Source: Enteractinococcus helveticum (GTDB taxonomy: Bacteria > Actinomycetota > Actinomycetes > Actinomycetales > Micrococcaceae). From it: a stretch of 64,000 nucleotides of DNA. This document shows positions 1-8,307 of the stretch, in pieces (within the stretch, counting starts at the first letter, position 1; every line of letters begins with the position of its first letter). Below the pieces are notes generated by a model. That model was not told where the DNA came from and ran no database searches. It saw only the letters and a program-made list of their open reading frames with translations. Position numbers and translations under genes: made by a program. The DNA lies in the NCBI RefSeq assembly GCF_001657475.1, contig NZ_LXEY01000015.1, positions 62,001-126,000 on the forward strand, in the 5' to 3' direction.

Positions 1-143
1 ATGCCGACCTCGAAGCCATCCAAGATCACAAGTAGCAGTGCGATGGAGACCGCCGTAATCTGGAATCGAGACATCCGGCCCTGCCGGACGTCAGCGAGGA
101 CCTCCGCTGGTCCCCGATTTGAGCGTTGGGTGTTGATTGTCAT
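1..143 (-). CDS. MFS transporter, aromatic acid:H+ symporter-like, N-terminal part only
   Basis: The reading frame starts at an ATG at 143-141 with a good ribosome site (GGAAGG) just upstream and runs off the left edge of the window. The 47 visible residues have a hydrophilic start (MTINTQRSNRGP), then a first membrane segment ending in LLLVILDGFEVG. An acidic DGF(D/E) in the first helix is typical of the AAHS branch of the major facilitator superfamily (PcaK, BenK), which imports benzoate-type acids. The next gene is an IclR regulator on the same strand, a common partner of aromatic-acid genes. Substrate is inferred from the family; only the first helix is seen. Confidence 0.6.
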   Translation of the reverse strand, partial: MTINTQRSNRGPAEVLADVRQGRMSRFQITAVSIALLLVILDGFEVG

Positions 144-200
144 TGGTACCTTCCGTTAAAACCAGAATGCGACTGCTTACTGTCCCATCCCTATGGCGTG

Positions 201-267
201 ATATGGACCATATTGAGGTCCGCGTCACGCAGTCAACGTTTTTGTGGAAGATTCCTCCTAGAGGAAT
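201..267. promoter_or_regulatory. Two palindromes, candidate IclR operators
   Basis: The gap between the IclR gene and the MFS start holds two dyads: ATATGG-A-CCATAT at 201-213 and ATTCCTC-CTA-GAGGAAT at 251-267, both perfect in the arms. The second, with its TTCC...GGAA core, resembles operators bound by IclR-family dimers. Both lie 60-125 bases upstream of the MFS start codon. That they bind the adjacent IclR protein is inference. Confidence 0.4.
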
Positions 268-375
268 ACCAAGTCTTTCACCACGCCCACTTAAGGGGTA
301 TGCAGTCATTTTTCCGCCACAAACTAAAGACGCTTCATCCCCAGCGATGAAAACTCGCTGCTGACTATTCCGCAC

Positions 376-1221
376 TCAGGAATGTCTGACAGAACTGGAT
401 CCGAATAGTTCGTCTTGGACGCGTTGTGCGGCGGCTTGCAGCGCAGCCACGTATTCCGGTACCAGAGCTCGCCGAAAGCGCGCACTCGGGATCGCGATAG
501 TCAGCGCACCCACCGGCCGGGCGTCAGGCCCGACCACACTTACCCCGACACCGGCAACCCCCTGCTCGGTCTCTTCCGCGCTTAGAGCGTAGCCTCTCTG
601 GCGCACCTGGGTTAACATCCGCTTAAGCATTTGCATGGTCTGCACGCGCCGCGTGGGCCAGGCCATCAAGCCCCGGCGATAGATCTCCTCCACCTCCTGA
701 TTGGACAATCGGCCGAGGATTGCTTTGCCACCGGCGGAGACAAATGCGGGCATTTCATCGTCGACGCGCCTACTCACACGCAGGACCGCCTCCGGCTCCA
801 GTCCGTCGAGGAATCGGATGTTGCCACCACGCAGCACCATAACCTGCACGGTTTCACCCACTCTCGCCTGCAGCTCCGCCAATGGCTGCTCAGCAGCTGC
901 CACAAGCATGGACCCAGTTACCCGCCCCGGGTCTTCGATCGACAGCGCCGTCCCCATCCGGTAACGACGTGCGAAGTCTTGGACGATGAATTTTCGACGT
1001 ATGAGAGTCGACAGCAGCCGGTGCGCCGTTGAGGCTGCGATACCAAGATGTGCGGCAGCCTCCTTCACCGAGATCGAGTCATGATCGCGCAGATACAGCA
1101 GGAGACGGAGCGCACGGTCAACTGATTCCACGGGGGCCGGCGACTCTTCGGCGAGTTCCCCCGATGGCCCGCTGTCCCAGGATGACATAGGTGCTCGACC
1201 CTTCCATTTGCCAGACAACAT
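376..1221 (-). CDS. IclR family transcriptional regulator
   Basis: A 281-residue protein with the IclR layout: an N-terminal winged helix (about residues 30-95, with SVKEAAAHLGIAASTAHRLL as the helix-turn-helix) and a C-terminal effector domain (about 110-270) containing the usual SAGGKAILG and EETEQGVAGVGV segments. These proteins act as dimers, and aromatic or short organic acids often bind the C-terminal domain. It lies upstream of, and on the same strand as, the AAHS-type transporter fragment and is its likely regulator. The start is uncertain: ATG at 1221 or the internal ATG at 1188 (MSSW); neither has a convincing ribosome site. Length is slightly above the usual 250-270, which favours the inner start. 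Confidence 0.88.
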   Translation of the reverse strand: MLSGKWKGRAPMSSWDSGPSGELAEESPAPVESVDRALRLLLYLRDHDSISVKEAAAHLGIAASTAHRLLSTLIRRKFIVQDFARRYRMGTALSIEDPGRVTGSMLVAAAEQPLAELQARVGETVQVMVLRGGNIRFLDGLEPEAVLRVSRRVDDEMPAFVSAGGKAILGRLSNQEVEEIYRRGLMAWPTRRVQTMQMLKRMLTQVRQRGYALSAEETEQGVAGVGVSVVGPDARPVGALTIAIPSARFRRALVPEYVAALQAAAQRVQDELFGSSSVRHS

Positions 1222-1281
1222 GAGGGGACTTGAGCATGTGCAAGCCCCGACAAGCTCAACACTACCTCTACAACCAAGCCG

Positions 1282-1690
1282 TCATCGCCCTCGCCAGGCG
1301 CAGATCAGACGTGCTCTTGGGCCCCTTCGCCCTGCTCCGAGATGGCGCTTTCTACGAATCTCGCCAGCCCAACTAGCTCCAGCTTGACGAACACTATAGA
1401 AGCACCCCCCACACACACGCTCGACAGTGCTAAGCCACCTGTTGGGGCGTGCAGGCGGGTTCTTCTCACCGGCCTGCACCACTGCCATGGGAAACATGTC
1501 CGGCTCAATCCATTCTGGTGCCAGGATCATCATGCTCCACGGCCACTGGGACTTATCGCGCGCCGTGATAAAAACGTTCATGTCGTGTGCCCACCACAAA
1601 CCTTCTCATGGGGGGGACGACGTCGTCGCGCCCCAATTCGCGTGTAGATGCAAACTTCATTTTGCAGGCCACGATGGCGCCACGCGGAGC
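1282..1690 (-). pseudogene. GyrI-like domain protein remnant (frameshifted)
   Basis: The minus-strand frame at 1599-1282 begins EGLWWAHDMNVFITARDK and continues QWPWSMMILAPEWI, the signature core of the GyrI-like small-molecule-binding proteins (COG4832 type). The expected preceding part (KMKFAST...RELGRDDVVPP) is present but in another frame upstream, about 1620-1680. The switch coincides with a run of seven G/C bases at about 1610-1616, and a TGA interrupts the downstream frame. Similarity to the family fades after about 1400, so the C-terminal part is also decayed. No promoter or ribosome site is evident. It reads as a dead gene; a sequencing error in the homopolymer could explain the frameshift but not the lost tail. 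Confidence 0.6.
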
Positions 1691-1815
1691 GTGCTGATTC
1701 CATTGTGACAGAATCCGCCACATTCCAGCAGTTGCCGCTTGGAGGCTGCACCGCTCGGGTAAGGTTTGACTGTTCTTTGATATTTTTGTGACGAACTCTA
1801 CGAACTATATGAGTG

Positions 1816-1844
1816 TTGACACATGTATGTGGCTAAAATATGCT
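1816..1844 (+). promoter_or_regulatory. Sigma70-type promoter for the OFA transporter genes
   Basis: TTGACA at 1816-1821, a 17-base spacer, then TATGCT at 1839-1844. This is close to consensus and lies about 55 bases upstream of the ribosome site (GAGAGGA, 1889-1895) and ATG (1901) of the transporter gene. Confidence 0.6.
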
Positions 1845-1976
1845 CAGTTTGTTTGACGATTCAAGCTGATGACTTTCATACTCGCAGCGAGAGGACCCAT
1901 ATGGCCAGCGTTTTAGACAAATCCGGCAATAGTAGCGCCAAAGAAATTTAATCGGTGGTTCATTCCTGCCGCCGCC

Positions 1977-3245
1977 TTGGCCATCCACTTATGTATCGGC
2001 CAAGTCTATGCCTTCAGTGTCTTCAAAATCCCCCTGATGTCGCGGTTTGACGTCGGCGAGGTGTCTGTCGGCTGGATCTTCTCGGTAGCCATAGCCATGC
2101 TGGGGCTGTCGGCAGCCTTTGGTGGCACCTGGGTTGAAAAAGCCGGACCCCGCAAGTCAATGATCGTCGCCGGGACCGCATGGGTCGTGGGTTTCTTCGT
2201 CGCAGCACTCGGCATTGCGACTGGCCAGTTATGGATGGTCTACTTCGGTTACGGGTTCATCGGCGGTATCGGACTGGGCATCGGCTACATTGCCCCGGTC
2301 TCCACGCTCATGAAATGGTTCCCGGACCGTCCCGGGCTGGCCACGGGCCTTGCCATCATGGGCTTTGGTGGCGGAGCGCTGATCGCAAGCCCCATGTCCA
2401 ACTCACTGATGGCACTATTCGGTGGCGGAACCGAAACCGAAAACCTTGCCGCCGGCCTGGTGCCAACGTTTATCACCCTGGCCATTAGCTACGCATTCAT
2501 TATCGCTGCCGGAGCCTACGTCATCCGTCTACCCCACCCCGACTGGAAACCCGAGGGCTGGGACCCAGCAGCTGCCGAAGCCGCCCCAATGCAAACCAAC
2601 CTCAACGTCTCGGCCAACCAGGCGCTGAAGACCCCACAGTTCTGGTTCTTGTGGATCATGCTGTTTACCAACGTCACCGCAGGCATCGGCATCTTGGAAA
2701 ACGCCGCCCCCATGATCCAGGACTACTTCCCCGGCGTCACCGCAGCAGCCGCCGCCGGCTTCGTAGGCATCCTGTCGCTTGCCAACATGGCCGGCCGCTT
2801 CGTCTGGTCCACCGCCTCCGACTACATCGGACGCAAAAACATCTACCTGCTCTACCTAGGCGTCGGCGTCCTATTCTACCTACTCATCGCCTTTGTCGGC
2901 AACAGCTCGCTGATCATCTTCATCCTCTCCGCAATCTTCATCCTGTCCTTCTACGGCGGCGGCTTCTCCACCATGCCCGCCTACCTGCGCGACATGTTCG
3001 GCTACTACCAAGTCGGCGCCATCCACGGTCGCATCCTCACCGCCTGGGCCGCCGCCGGCATCGCCGGACCACTGATCGTCAACAGCGTGGTCGAATCCCA
3101 AGCCACCGCAGGCGCCCAAGGCCCCGACCTCTACACCGTATCTATGTACATCATGGTCGGCCTCCTGGCCATCGGGCTGATCGCCAACATTTTGATGCGC
3201 CCGGTCGCCGAAAAACACACCATCGAATACGACCTACACCACTAG
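1977..3245 (+). CDS. MFS transporter, oxalate/formate antiporter (OFA) family, frameshifted start
   Basis: A 12-helix major facilitator with GxxxDRxGRR-like loops (DYIGRKN between helices in the second half) and an OFA-type first helix (AIHLCIGQVYAFSVF). OFA members exchange carboxylates such as oxalate, formate, lactate or pyruvate. The start is odd. A strong ribosome site and ATG sit at 1889-1903, but that frame ends at a TAA at 1949-1951 after 16 codons. The transporter frame is open only from 1917 and offers no start before a TTG at 1977, which would cut into helix 1. Homologous-looking residues (APKKFNRWFIPAAA) continue upstream of 1977 in the transporter frame. So the gene most likely began at 1901 and has a one- or two-base indel near 1937. 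The next gene is the transporter's small partner. Confidence 0.8.
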   Translation: MAIHLCIGQVYAFSVFKIPLMSRFDVGEVSVGWIFSVAIAMLGLSAAFGGTWVEKAGPRKSMIVAGTAWVVGFFVAALGIATGQLWMVYFGYGFIGGIGLGIGYIAPVSTLMKWFPDRPGLATGLAIMGFGGGALIASPMSNSLMALFGGGTETENLAAGLVPTFITLAISYAFIIAAGAYVIRLPHPDWKPEGWDPAAAEAAPMQTNLNVSANQALKTPQFWFLWIMLFTNVTAGIGILENAAPMIQDYFPGVTAAAAAGFVGILSLANMAGRFVWSTASDYIGRKNIYLLYLGVGVLFYLLIAFVGNSSLIIFILSAIFILSFYGGGFSTMPAYLRDMFGYYQVGAIHGRILTAWAAAGIAGPLIVNSVVESQATAGAQGPDLYTVSMYIMVGLLAIGLIANILMRPVAEKHTIEYDLHH

Positions 3246-3253
3246 GAGTCCCC

Positions 3254-3409
3254 ATGAGCACCTCACCACAATTCACCGAAGCCTCCACCACCGAAGTCAG
3301 CCAGACCTACCGCACCATCGCCGTCGTGCTGGCCCTGATCGTCATCATGGGCCTGGGCTACGGCCTCGTCGACACCGCCATCAAAGCCGGCGCGTTATTC
3401 ACAGAGTAA
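3254..3409 (+). CDS. MFS transporter small subunit (single-helix partner of OFA transporter)
   Basis: A 51-residue protein with a hydrophilic N-terminus, then one membrane helix (about residues 20-42, TIAVVLALIVIMGLGYGLVDTA). Its ATG lies 8 bases after the transporter stop with AGGAG overlapping that stop, so the two are co-translated. Small one-helix proteins next to OFA-type MFS genes are a recurrent arrangement in actinobacteria and are annotated as MFS transporter small subunits. Intactness here contrasts with the damaged transporter start. Confidence 0.75.
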   Translation: MSTSPQFTEASTTEVSQTYRTIAVVLALIVIMGLGYGLVDTAIKAGALFTE

Positions 3410-3456
3410 ACACATCCGCCGACGACGACGCCGCCCTTGTGCCTATACTTCAGGAC

Positions 3457-4746
3457 ATGGCTGCCTCGAACTACCTGGTAACGAATCCCACCGACGGCGT
3501 CTGGATCCAAGTCGCCAATGAGTACCAGATCCAAAAACAACTCGATGCACTGGCAGCCAGGAATCCAGCCCATACACCCCGGAGCCTGGCGGTCAAAGCC
3601 TATATTGGGGTAGATGGGTTGTCCCGGTCGGCCGGGTGCCAAGCGCTATTCTTCGACCTGCCCGACGCCGATGCACCCGTAGTTGCCGCCCTGAAAAACG
3701 CCGGGCACGTGGTCGTGGGCATGACCAACATGCACGAACTGGCCTTCGGTATCACCTCGGAAAACGCCGCCTACGGTCCCGTGCGACTGCCCGGCCATCC
3801 GGATCGCTCCGCCGGCGGATCCTCGGGCGGCAGTGCCGCCGCCGTTGCCGAAGGTACCGTCGATATTGCACTGGGTACCGACACGGGCGGGTCCGTTTCC
3901 ATTCCCGCCAGCCACTGCGGTGTCTACGGCTTCCGGCCCTCCACCGGCCGCTGGCCTACCGCCGAAATCACCGGGTTATCGTGGACCCGCGACACCCCGG
4001 GCATCTTCGCCCGCACCTTCGAAGACATCACAGACATTGACACGCTCATCACCGGTCAGCCGCAGCCCACCTCCGCGACACCACTACGGATCGGGGTACC
4101 CAAACAATTGCATCAGGCATTGGACCCCCACACAAAACGTGCCGTTGATGACGCGTTGTGCCAGCTCGAAAACCACGCCACGGTCATCGAGGTGGACTAC
4201 CGGGCACTGCTGGAACTCACCAATCCCGTCGAAGCACCGATCGTCTGGTGGGAAGCGCCCCGACTGTTGGCCGCCACCGCCGCACCCGTTTTCGACACCA
4301 CCCCCGACGACGCGCTGGAACAGCTGGCCGAAGAAGTTGACAGCCCAGATGTCGCCGACGCATTGGCCGCCGCCCTGGCCGATCCGGTCACCGCCGCCGA
4401 CTATGCGACAGCCCAGCAAGACGTCGTCACGGCCCGAAATCTCTATGCTGCGCTGCTTGTCCAGCACAACCTTGATGCGCTGGTCTTTCCGGCAACACCT
4501 GCTCCTGCTCCGGTCATCGGGTCACAAGGTGTGGTCACTCATCTGGGCCAACCCACCGCCGTCTTCCCGCTCTATACTCGCAATACAGTTCAAGGCACCG
4601 TGCTCGGTGCACCGATGGCAACCCTCCCGCTGCCCGTCGCCACCGGCGAGCTGCCCGTGGGCCTGACAGTACAAGGTGCTCGCTTTGCCGACCCACAGCT
4701 CCTGACCACAGCACAACACCTTCAGAGCGTATTAAACTTCAGCTAA
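3457..4746 (+). CDS. Amidase signature family hydrolase
   Basis: About 430 residues with all parts of the amidase-signature Ser-cisSer-Lys triad: the lysine in LAVKAYIGV near residue 45, the serine-rich SAGGSSGGSAAAVA loop and the nucleophile in GTDTGGSVSIPAS. It is closest in layout to allophanate hydrolase (AtzF) or small amide hydrolases, but the long C-terminal AtzF domain is absent, so the substrate is unknown. I chose the ATG at 3457 over the GTG at 3439. A TATACT box ends 7 bases before this ATG, the spacing expected for a leaderless mRNA, and there is no ribosome site. It follows the OFA genes closely and may process an imported amide. Confidence 0.85.
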   Translation: MAASNYLVTNPTDGVWIQVANEYQIQKQLDALAARNPAHTPRSLAVKAYIGVDGLSRSAGCQALFFDLPDADAPVVAALKNAGHVVVGMTNMHELAFGITSENAAYGPVRLPGHPDRSAGGSSGGSAAAVAEGTVDIALGTDTGGSVSIPASHCGVYGFRPSTGRWPTAEITGLSWTRDTPGIFARTFEDITDIDTLITGQPQPTSATPLRIGVPKQLHQALDPHTKRAVDDALCQLENHATVIEVDYRALLELTNPVEAPIVWWEAPRLLAATAAPVFDTTPDDALEQLAEEVDSPDVADALAAALADPVTAADYATAQQDVVTARNLYAALLVQHNLDALVFPATPAPAPVIGSQGVVTHLGQPTAVFPLYTRNTVQGTVLGAPMATLPLPVATGELPVGLTVQGARFADPQLLTTAQHLQSVLNFS

Positions 4747-4772
4747 AACTCCTAGACAGTACACTGACGTCC

Positions 4773-5855
4773 ATGACCATAATCACGGTAGTCACGGCCG
4801 TATTCGGCATCCTGGGCCTGTTGGCAACCGGCCTCGGAATCAACCGCATTTCCAACGATCCCCGTCGCATCGCCGCCTACAGTTACACCATCATCGGCAC
4901 CGGCGCCACGCTCTTGGCCGCAGGCCTCCTGCTGTACCTGCTCGCCAACTGGCCCATCCTGTTGGTCATCACCCTGGGCGCCTCGCTCATTGCCATCGGA
5001 CTGGGCACCGCTCTCGGCTACCCGCTGCTTGTGGGCTTCCTGTTGTGGGCCGGGATCACCACCCTGCGCCGTGAATCCCGCAGCCTGGGCAACATGCTCT
5101 CGCTGCTTGCCGGCCTTGCGCTTTTCTTCCTGCCCACCGCCCTAGCGTTGATTGAACCCGCCGAAATCGTCCGCGATGACCTGGCCTACCACCTGCAATA
5201 CGGCATCTACACAGCCCTGCTCCTGCTCATCACCTACATCGCCAGCTGCTTCGCCGCATTCATTATCGCTTCCCTGGCCTACCGCTGGCGCAAACCAAAA
5301 CACCCGTCCACCGCCGTCATTGTCCTGGGCGCCGGGCTGCTCAACGGCAAAGTTCCACCATTGCTGGCCTCCCGGTTGAAACGTGGAATCAGAGCACAGC
5401 ACGACGACGCCGGCGAACCCATCATGATCACTTCGGGTGGCAAAGGCGACGACGAACCCGTGGCCGAAGGTGTTGCTATGCGTGACTATGTCATTGAACA
5501 AGGTGTTGCCCCCGACGACGTCGTCGCCGAAGACCAATCAACCAATACCGAAGAAAACCTGCAGTTTTCGCGCAAGCTACTGCCCGATACCAGCGCACCC
5601 GTCACGGTAGTGACCAGCAGCTATCATGTCTTCCGTGCCGCACTGTTAACTCGCGAACTCGGACTGCGAGCGCATGTCATCGGTGCACCCACCGCCTGGT
5701 ATTACCTGCCCAGTGCGATCATTCGGGAGTTTATTGCCGTGATGCGCGATCATTTGAAAGTTCATCTGGTCGCAACCGTCGGCATCATCGTGCTGACTAT
5801 TGCATTTACCATCTGGGTCGTACCGGCGATGGTTCTGCCCACCGGTGCAGTCTGA
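4773..5855 (+). CDS. YdcF/DUF218 family membrane protein
   Basis: A 360-residue protein. About five to six hydrophobic helices occupy residues 1-170; a DUF218 (YdcF/SanA/ElyC) domain follows at about 185-335, with VIVLGAGLLNGKVPPLLASRL, ITSGGKGDDEPVAEGVAM, the EDQSTNTEENLQFS loop and TSSYHVFRA; a last helix closes the protein. The family is linked to envelope precursor metabolism in enterobacteria, but the reaction is not established. The start at 4773 is supported by TACACT ending 7 bases before the ATG (leaderless pattern), 26 bases after the amidase stop. Confidence 0.85.
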   Translation: MTIITVVTAVFGILGLLATGLGINRISNDPRRIAAYSYTIIGTGATLLAAGLLLYLLANWPILLVITLGASLIAIGLGTALGYPLLVGFLLWAGITTLRRESRSLGNMLSLLAGLALFFLPTALALIEPAEIVRDDLAYHLQYGIYTALLLLITYIASCFAAFIIASLAYRWRKPKHPSTAVIVLGAGLLNGKVPPLLASRLKRGIRAQHDDAGEPIMITSGGKGDDEPVAEGVAMRDYVIEQGVAPDDVVAEDQSTNTEENLQFSRKLLPDTSAPVTVVTSSYHVFRAALLTRELGLRAHVIGAPTAWYYLPSAIIREFIAVMRDHLKVHLVATVGIIVLTIAFTIWVVPAMVLPTGAV

Positions 5856-5888
5856 CAGAGTATCCACATTCCAAAAGGAGCTTGAGCC

Positions 5889-5924
5889 ACTGGTGAGAAA
5901 AATGGTCTAGATTTTCTCACCAGT
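5889..5924. repeat. Large palindrome upstream of the Fic gene
   Basis: ACTGGTGAGAAAA (5889-5901) is mirrored by TTTTCTCACCAGT (5912-5924) with a 10-base loop. It lies 27 bases upstream of the Fic start and resembles palindromes at 9119 and 34238 (GTGGGAAAATC-N6-GATTTTCCCAC). It could be an operator for the Fic protein's own winged helix, a terminator of the upstream gene, or one copy of a dispersed repeat. Confidence 0.6.
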
Positions 5925-5951
5925 AGGTAGTTTCACAAAAGGAAGACCACC

Positions 5952-7052
5952 ATGGCGTCGAGTTGGCCAGTAGTAGCTCAAGAACTGAGATCACGATCTA
6001 CCGTGGTGCCGGCCATCAGCACCCAACGGATACCGCCGCTTGGAAGTCTTGGCCAGCACATTCGTGCAACGCTAGAACGTCTCGAGCGGTTCAATACACA
6101 ATATCGTCAGACTGCTCTGCCTGCTTTGATGATCTGGTGTGAAGCCTCAGCAAGCTCGGCACTCGAGCATCTGCATGCGCCATTTCAACATATCGCGATC
6201 GCACGGCTGGCGGCACAATCACAACCGACGGCAAGTTTAATCGTTGACAATATTGATGCCGTAGAAGCTGCTTTACAGCACCCTGCACCACTGAGCCTTG
6301 ATGCCCTGTTGGCCACCCATCATGTGCTGATGCGAAACACCGTGCCTACGCAGGCCGGTCGTGTTCGGAACCAAGCTGTCTGGTTGGGCGGGACCAATCC
6401 GCAGACCGCCGCATTTGTTCCACCACCTTGTACTCAAGTGCCAGCCGCGCTGGCTGATCTGAAGAATTTTCTGCAACGCACCGACATCGATCCACTGACG
6501 CAAGCCGCCATCGCCCACGCACAATACGAAACCATCCATCCCCACACCGATGGCAACGGCAGAACGGGCAGGGCGCTGATCGCCAGTGTCCTGAAAGCTC
6601 GTGGGACGTCGCCAGAATTTGTGCTGCCGATATCCTCCGGTCTGTTAGGGAGCCGCTTCTCATATGTGGATGCTTTGACTCAATACCGCCGTGGGGATCC
6701 TCTTGACATCATTGAGCTGATCGCCGTTGCTGCGCATCGCGCTATCAGCAACGCAAAATTGCTCCACCAAGATCTTCAAGCACTCGAAGAATCAATCTAC
6801 GCCGCAGCATCTCGGGTGAGTTCGAATTTTCAGATCGTGACACAACTTTGTCTTCGCGAACCGGTCTTTACCGCTGCACGAGCCCAACAACTTGGTGTGC
6901 CACTATCCACTGCCTATCGCATTATTCAACGCCTCGAGACACAAGAGGTGCTGGCAGTGGAAGAAAAGATCCGTGGACAATCCGTGTGGTCGGTGAAAGG
7001 ACTCACACAAGCTCTCGACGCGTTTCTTCGAAGAGCACGCCGACCCTACTAG
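5952..7052 (+). CDS. Fic family protein (putative AMP-transferase) with winged helix
   Basis: A 366-residue Fic protein. The catalytic motif HPHTDGNGRTGRA (about residues 196-208) matches HxFx(D/E)GNGRxxR except that His replaces Phe. An N-terminal helix near residues 55-65 reads SSALEH and fits the SxxxE core of a class II auto-inhibitory motif. The C-terminal 70 residues form a winged-helix domain (TAARAQQLGVPLSTAYRIIQRLE). Fic enzymes usually transfer AMP to a hydroxyl side chain, and helix-turn-helix members may regulate their own gene. GGAAG lies upstream of the ATG. No antitoxin gene is adjacent, consistent with built-in inhibition. The target is unknown. Confidence 0.88.
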   Translation: MASSWPVVAQELRSRSTVVPAISTQRIPPLGSLGQHIRATLERLERFNTQYRQTALPALMIWCEASASSALEHLHAPFQHIAIARLAAQSQPTASLIVDNIDAVEAALQHPAPLSLDALLATHHVLMRNTVPTQAGRVRNQAVWLGGTNPQTAAFVPPPCTQVPAALADLKNFLQRTDIDPLTQAAIAHAQYETIHPHTDGNGRTGRALIASVLKARGTSPEFVLPISSGLLGSRFSYVDALTQYRRGDPLDIIELIAVAAHRAISNAKLLHQDLQALEESIYAAASRVSSNFQIVTQLCLREPVFTAARAQQLGVPLSTAYRIIQRLETQEVLAVEEKIRGQSVWSVKGLTQALDAFLRRARRPY

Positions 7053-7121
7053 ACCCGGACACCACCATCGACATGACGATATGGTGAAGCTAATCCCAAG
7101 CCCCGCTGTCAGGAGTGTGTC

Positions 7122-8015
7122 ATGGTTCAACTACTCGCTTTAGCCCGCGATGAGCACCGCATTGAAATGATCGACGTAACAACCGGCACCCACCGGACGA
7201 TTATCACCGACACCGGGCTACACCCAGATGGCATTGTGTGCGATGGCACCACCATTTATTGGACCACGATGGGTGAGGGCACCGGCACCAACGCGTTCGG
7301 CGAAGCGATCTACGCCAATGATGACGGCGGAGTGCACGCCACCAATGTGGATAGCACGAATCGACGCGACATCATTCCGGTTGGTGGCACCACCACCGGC
7401 AAACAGTTGGCGATGGATAGCCGTGGCAATTTGTACTGGGGCAACCGTGAAGGCTTCGCGCTGACTACCGCTAAGAAAGATGGCAGCCAACAACGCGATC
7501 TCGTGAAATACGACGGGTCTGGACAGGAACGTGACTGGATTCTCGGAGTCGCTATAGATGAGGCCAATGGGTATGTCTACTGGTCACAGAAGGGCTCATC
7601 TGAGGGTGGCGACGGGAAGATTCTGCGTGCCCGTCTGGAGATACCGACGGGTGAGACTGCGGAAAACCGCACCGATATTCAGGTCGTTTGGGATGATCTG
7701 CCTGCACCGATTGATCTCGAGCTGGAGGGTGATCGCTTATTTTGGACCGACCGAGGACGCCAACCCGGCGGGGATTCTTTGAACCGGGCTCCCCTGCCAC
7801 CATCCGGTGAACGCGGTGAAGATCCAGAAGTGCTCACCGATGCGTTTCAAGATCCCATCGGTCTGGCGGTCGATGCTGAAGCCTCCCTGGCGTATGTTGC
7901 TGACTTGGCTGGTCGCATATGGGTAGTCCCGGGACCTGGTCGCAAGGATATGACCACGCACATCGCCGTCGATCTGGGCTTTCCGCTCACCGGGCTGAAC
8001 CTGATTCGGGATTAA
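7122..8015 (+). CDS. YWTD/SMP-30-like six-bladed beta-propeller protein
   Basis: 297 residues made of repeated propeller blades, with YWTT, YWGN, YWSQ and FWTD at blade ends and the paired GVAIDEANGYVYW and GLAVDAEASLAYV segments. No signal peptide is seen, so it is probably cytosolic. Related entries are often called SMP-30/gluconolactonase-like or, wrongly, 3-hydroxyacyl-CoA dehydrogenase; no dehydrogenase fold is visible. I cannot assign a reaction. A ribosome site (CAGGAG) precedes the ATG. Confidence 0.75.
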   Translation: MVQLLALARDEHRIEMIDVTTGTHRTIITDTGLHPDGIVCDGTTIYWTTMGEGTGTNAFGEAIYANDDGGVHATNVDSTNRRDIIPVGGTTTGKQLAMDSRGNLYWGNREGFALTTAKKDGSQQRDLVKYDGSGQERDWILGVAIDEANGYVYWSQKGSSEGGDGKILRARLEIPTGETAENRTDIQVVWDDLPAPIDLELEGDRLFWTDRGRQPGGDSLNRAPLPPSGERGEDPEVLTDAFQDPIGLAVDAEASLAYVADLAGRIWVVPGPGRKDMTTHIAVDLGFPLTGLNLIRD

Positions 8016-8122
8016 CCACAGCTTTGTAGTGGGCCCGATCGATGCGAAACCTAATGGGGTAGCTACCCTGGTCGCAGTCTGGGACGCAAGCTGAAATGTG
8101 TCTTACCGAGAGCTTCCCACTC

Positions 8123-8178
8123 AGCTTCCTACTTAACATCCCACAGTGGGAAGTAAGTGGGATGTTAAGTAGGAAGCT
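8123..8178. repeat. 22-bp perfect inverted repeat
   Basis: The arms at 8123-8144 and 8157-8178 match perfectly over 22 bases around a 12-base loop. The loop contains AGTGGGAAG, which also matches CTTCCCACT just outside the left arm (8113-8121), so two alternative foldings exist. It lies between the convergent propeller and DUF1345 genes. It lacks a T-run on either strand, so a standard terminator is doubtful. Confidence 0.7.
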
Positions 8179-8307
8179 CGGTGTGAGACCACCAGCATCC
8201 TGCGGCTGACAAGGGTTAAGCAGCGTCATCCTTACGAAGGAAATCATCACCCCGGGTGTCACGGCATAGCCCCTTTCAAGGATGCGGGCACATTCTGCGC
8301 CAGGTGC

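Noticed and set aside
2651-3253. A 252-residue frame overlapping the OFA transporter
   Set aside because: Only its last 51 residues, from the ATG at 3254, are a real protein. The rest is a His/Arg-rich shadow of the transporter.
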